64,000 nt of DNA from JAJCYL01 sp965206015 (GTDB lineage: Bacteria > Bacteroidota > Bacteroidia > Cytophagales > Cyclobacteriaceae). Position 1 is the first letter of the stretch; every line of letters starts with the position of its first letter. The stretch covers positions 248,001-312,000 of the forward strand of contig CBDBIW010000014.1 of the NCBI GenBank assembly GCA_965206015.1, read 5' to 3'. Positions 63,199 to 64,000 of the stretch are shown here, in pieces. The notes under the pieces were generated by a model. It did not search any database. It had not been told where the DNA came from and was given only the letters and a program-made list of their open reading frames with translations. Both the position numbers and the translations under genes were made by a program.

Positions 63199-64000
63199 AA
63201 ATTTCGCCAGCTTCATAAATTGCAGTGTCTAATTCAGTCTGGTCACCTATCTGGCGGGCATTTGACCAATTCAATTTATTGCTCATATACTTAATTACAT
63301 CGCTGCCATACTTTTTGACGCTTTGGATGTCAAAAAACAATCTCCCGGTCCGCCTTGTGAGAAAATCCATTGTTTTCTGAGTGAACTCATGAGCTAAACT
63401 GAAATTTAACTCAGCAATTAAGAGTGCAAATTCTGCATTTTCATACTCATGAATAGTTTCCTTAAAGATCTCTATTACTTGGTCCGATTGCCGGCCATAA
63501 GTTGCAGTTAAATACCAGGAATGGTAGGGGTCAATTTTATAAATATTCAAGATTTCCTGAAGATGCTGTTGGTACTTTTTTACGTCTTCTGCCCCTTCAA
63601 AAGGCCCCCCGGCTAATGCAATTTTTTCAGTTTTACAGCTTACAAATTTGCGGCCTTCATCTTTTTCTAATTTCTCAAAAACTAAATCAGTAATTCTTTC
63701 CGCCATCTTTCGGTAGCCAGTAAGTTTACCCCCGGCAATTGACATTAATCCGGAATTTGACTCGAAAATTTCATCTTTTCTTGATAATTCGGATGCTGAT
63801 TTTCCCTCTTCATGAATAAGTGGTCTAACACCAGCCCAGGATGAACTAACGTCCTTGATTGTTAATGCAATACCATCAAAAGTATTGTTCACTGCGTCAA
63901 TAAGATATTGGGCATCCTCCTTTTCTGTAAGGATCCTATTTTTATCTCCCGAGTAATTAGTATCCGTAGTTCCTACATAGGTGATTTTTCCTCTCGGGAT
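63188..64000 (-). CDS. glpD: Glycerol-3-phosphate dehydrogenase, C-terminal part (runs off the window)
   Basis: The frame is open from the right edge of the window. It begins PRGKITYVGTTDTNYSGDKN, then SSSWAGVRPLIHEEGKSASE, GLMSIAGGKLTGYRKMAERI and the C-terminal DAO_C helical domain ending AIYEAGEIFKE. This is the 3' part of an FAD-dependent glycerol-3-phosphate dehydrogenase, which feeds electrons to quinone and yields dihydroxyacetone phosphate. The visible 270 residues are about half of the ~520 expected. The N-terminal FAD motif must lie beyond 64000. Confidence 0.92.
   Translation of the reverse strand: MPRGKITYVGTTDTNYSGDKNRILTEKEDAQYLIDAVNNTFDGIALTIKDVSSSWAGVRPLIHEEGKSASELSRKDEIFESNSGLMSIAGGKLTGYRKMAERITDLVFEKLEKDEGRKFVSCKTEKIALAGGPFEGAEDVKKYQQHLQEILNIYKIDPYHSWYLTATYGRQSDQVIEIFKETIHEYENAEFALLIAELNFSLAHEFTQKTMDFLTRRTGRLFFDIQSVKKYGSDVIKYMSNKLNWSNARQIGDQTELDTAIYEAGEIFKE

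Overview
The window looks like a chromosome segment of a free-living, probably marine, Bacteroidota bacterium of the Cytophagales type. The evidence is a SusC/SusD pair behind an ECF sigma factor and a FecR anti-sigma factor, a fused E1 alpha/beta 2-oxoacid dehydrogenase, BshA (bacillithiol synthesis), many short lipoproteins, weak Shine-Dalgarno signals and promoter elements of the Bacteroidota type TAnnTTTG. I recognised no rRNA, tRNA or CRISPR array, although the tRNA search was by eye only.

Layout. 0-2 kb: a decayed nucleotide cyclase and a three-gene cyclophilin operon whose middle copy has collapsed to a signal peptide joined to a tail. 2-9.4 kb: a lipoprotein/SusD/SusC uptake locus with its FecR and ECF sigma factor. 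9.6-13.7 kb: a TerB-like/ABC-2 fusion transporter and a lipoprotein. 13.9-24.7 kb: acyl-CoA dehydrogenase, a conserved protein of unknown role, thioredoxin, a helix-hairpin-helix protein, hemA, a WG-repeat protein and mutS2. 25.5-36.9 kb: LuxE-like protein, 2-oxoacid dehydrogenase E1, alanine dehydrogenase, a small cluster with HsdR-N and SprT-like proteins, der and a nucleotide-transporter-like permease. 36.9-38.5 kb: a gene-poor stretch holding remnants of a type II restriction enzyme and an enolase-superfamily enzyme. 38.5-54.8 kb: mostly intact housekeeping and metabolic genes (hydroxylase, bshA, a GH3-like/beta-lactamase fusion, mutL, two rhomboids, fabI, ispE, GMC oxidoreductase with subunit 3, a TAXI-type binding protein, nitrilase). 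55-64 kb: an accessory and decaying region with a TonB-receptor fragment, an internally deleted IS4-family element, a frameshifted AraC regulator, an IS1595-family element, a broken MarR gene and the 3' part of glpD.

The most striking object is the IS1595-family element at 58586-61909. It has 28-bp terminal inverted repeats (two mismatches), a perfect 8-bp target duplication (TAATTTTT), a decayed ISXO2-type transposase, and as passenger genes a complete-looking restriction-modification module: an SPPY-type DNA methyltransferase, a CfrBI-like restriction endonuclease and a 48-residue basic ORF. All lie on one strand with an ATGA overlap or short gaps between them. It therefore looks like a restriction-modification system mobilised as cargo of a simple insertion sequence, and now fixed in place because the transposase is broken.

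Frame-breaking lesions cluster in accessory genes, while housekeeping genes are intact. This points to real gene decay more than to poor sequence quality.
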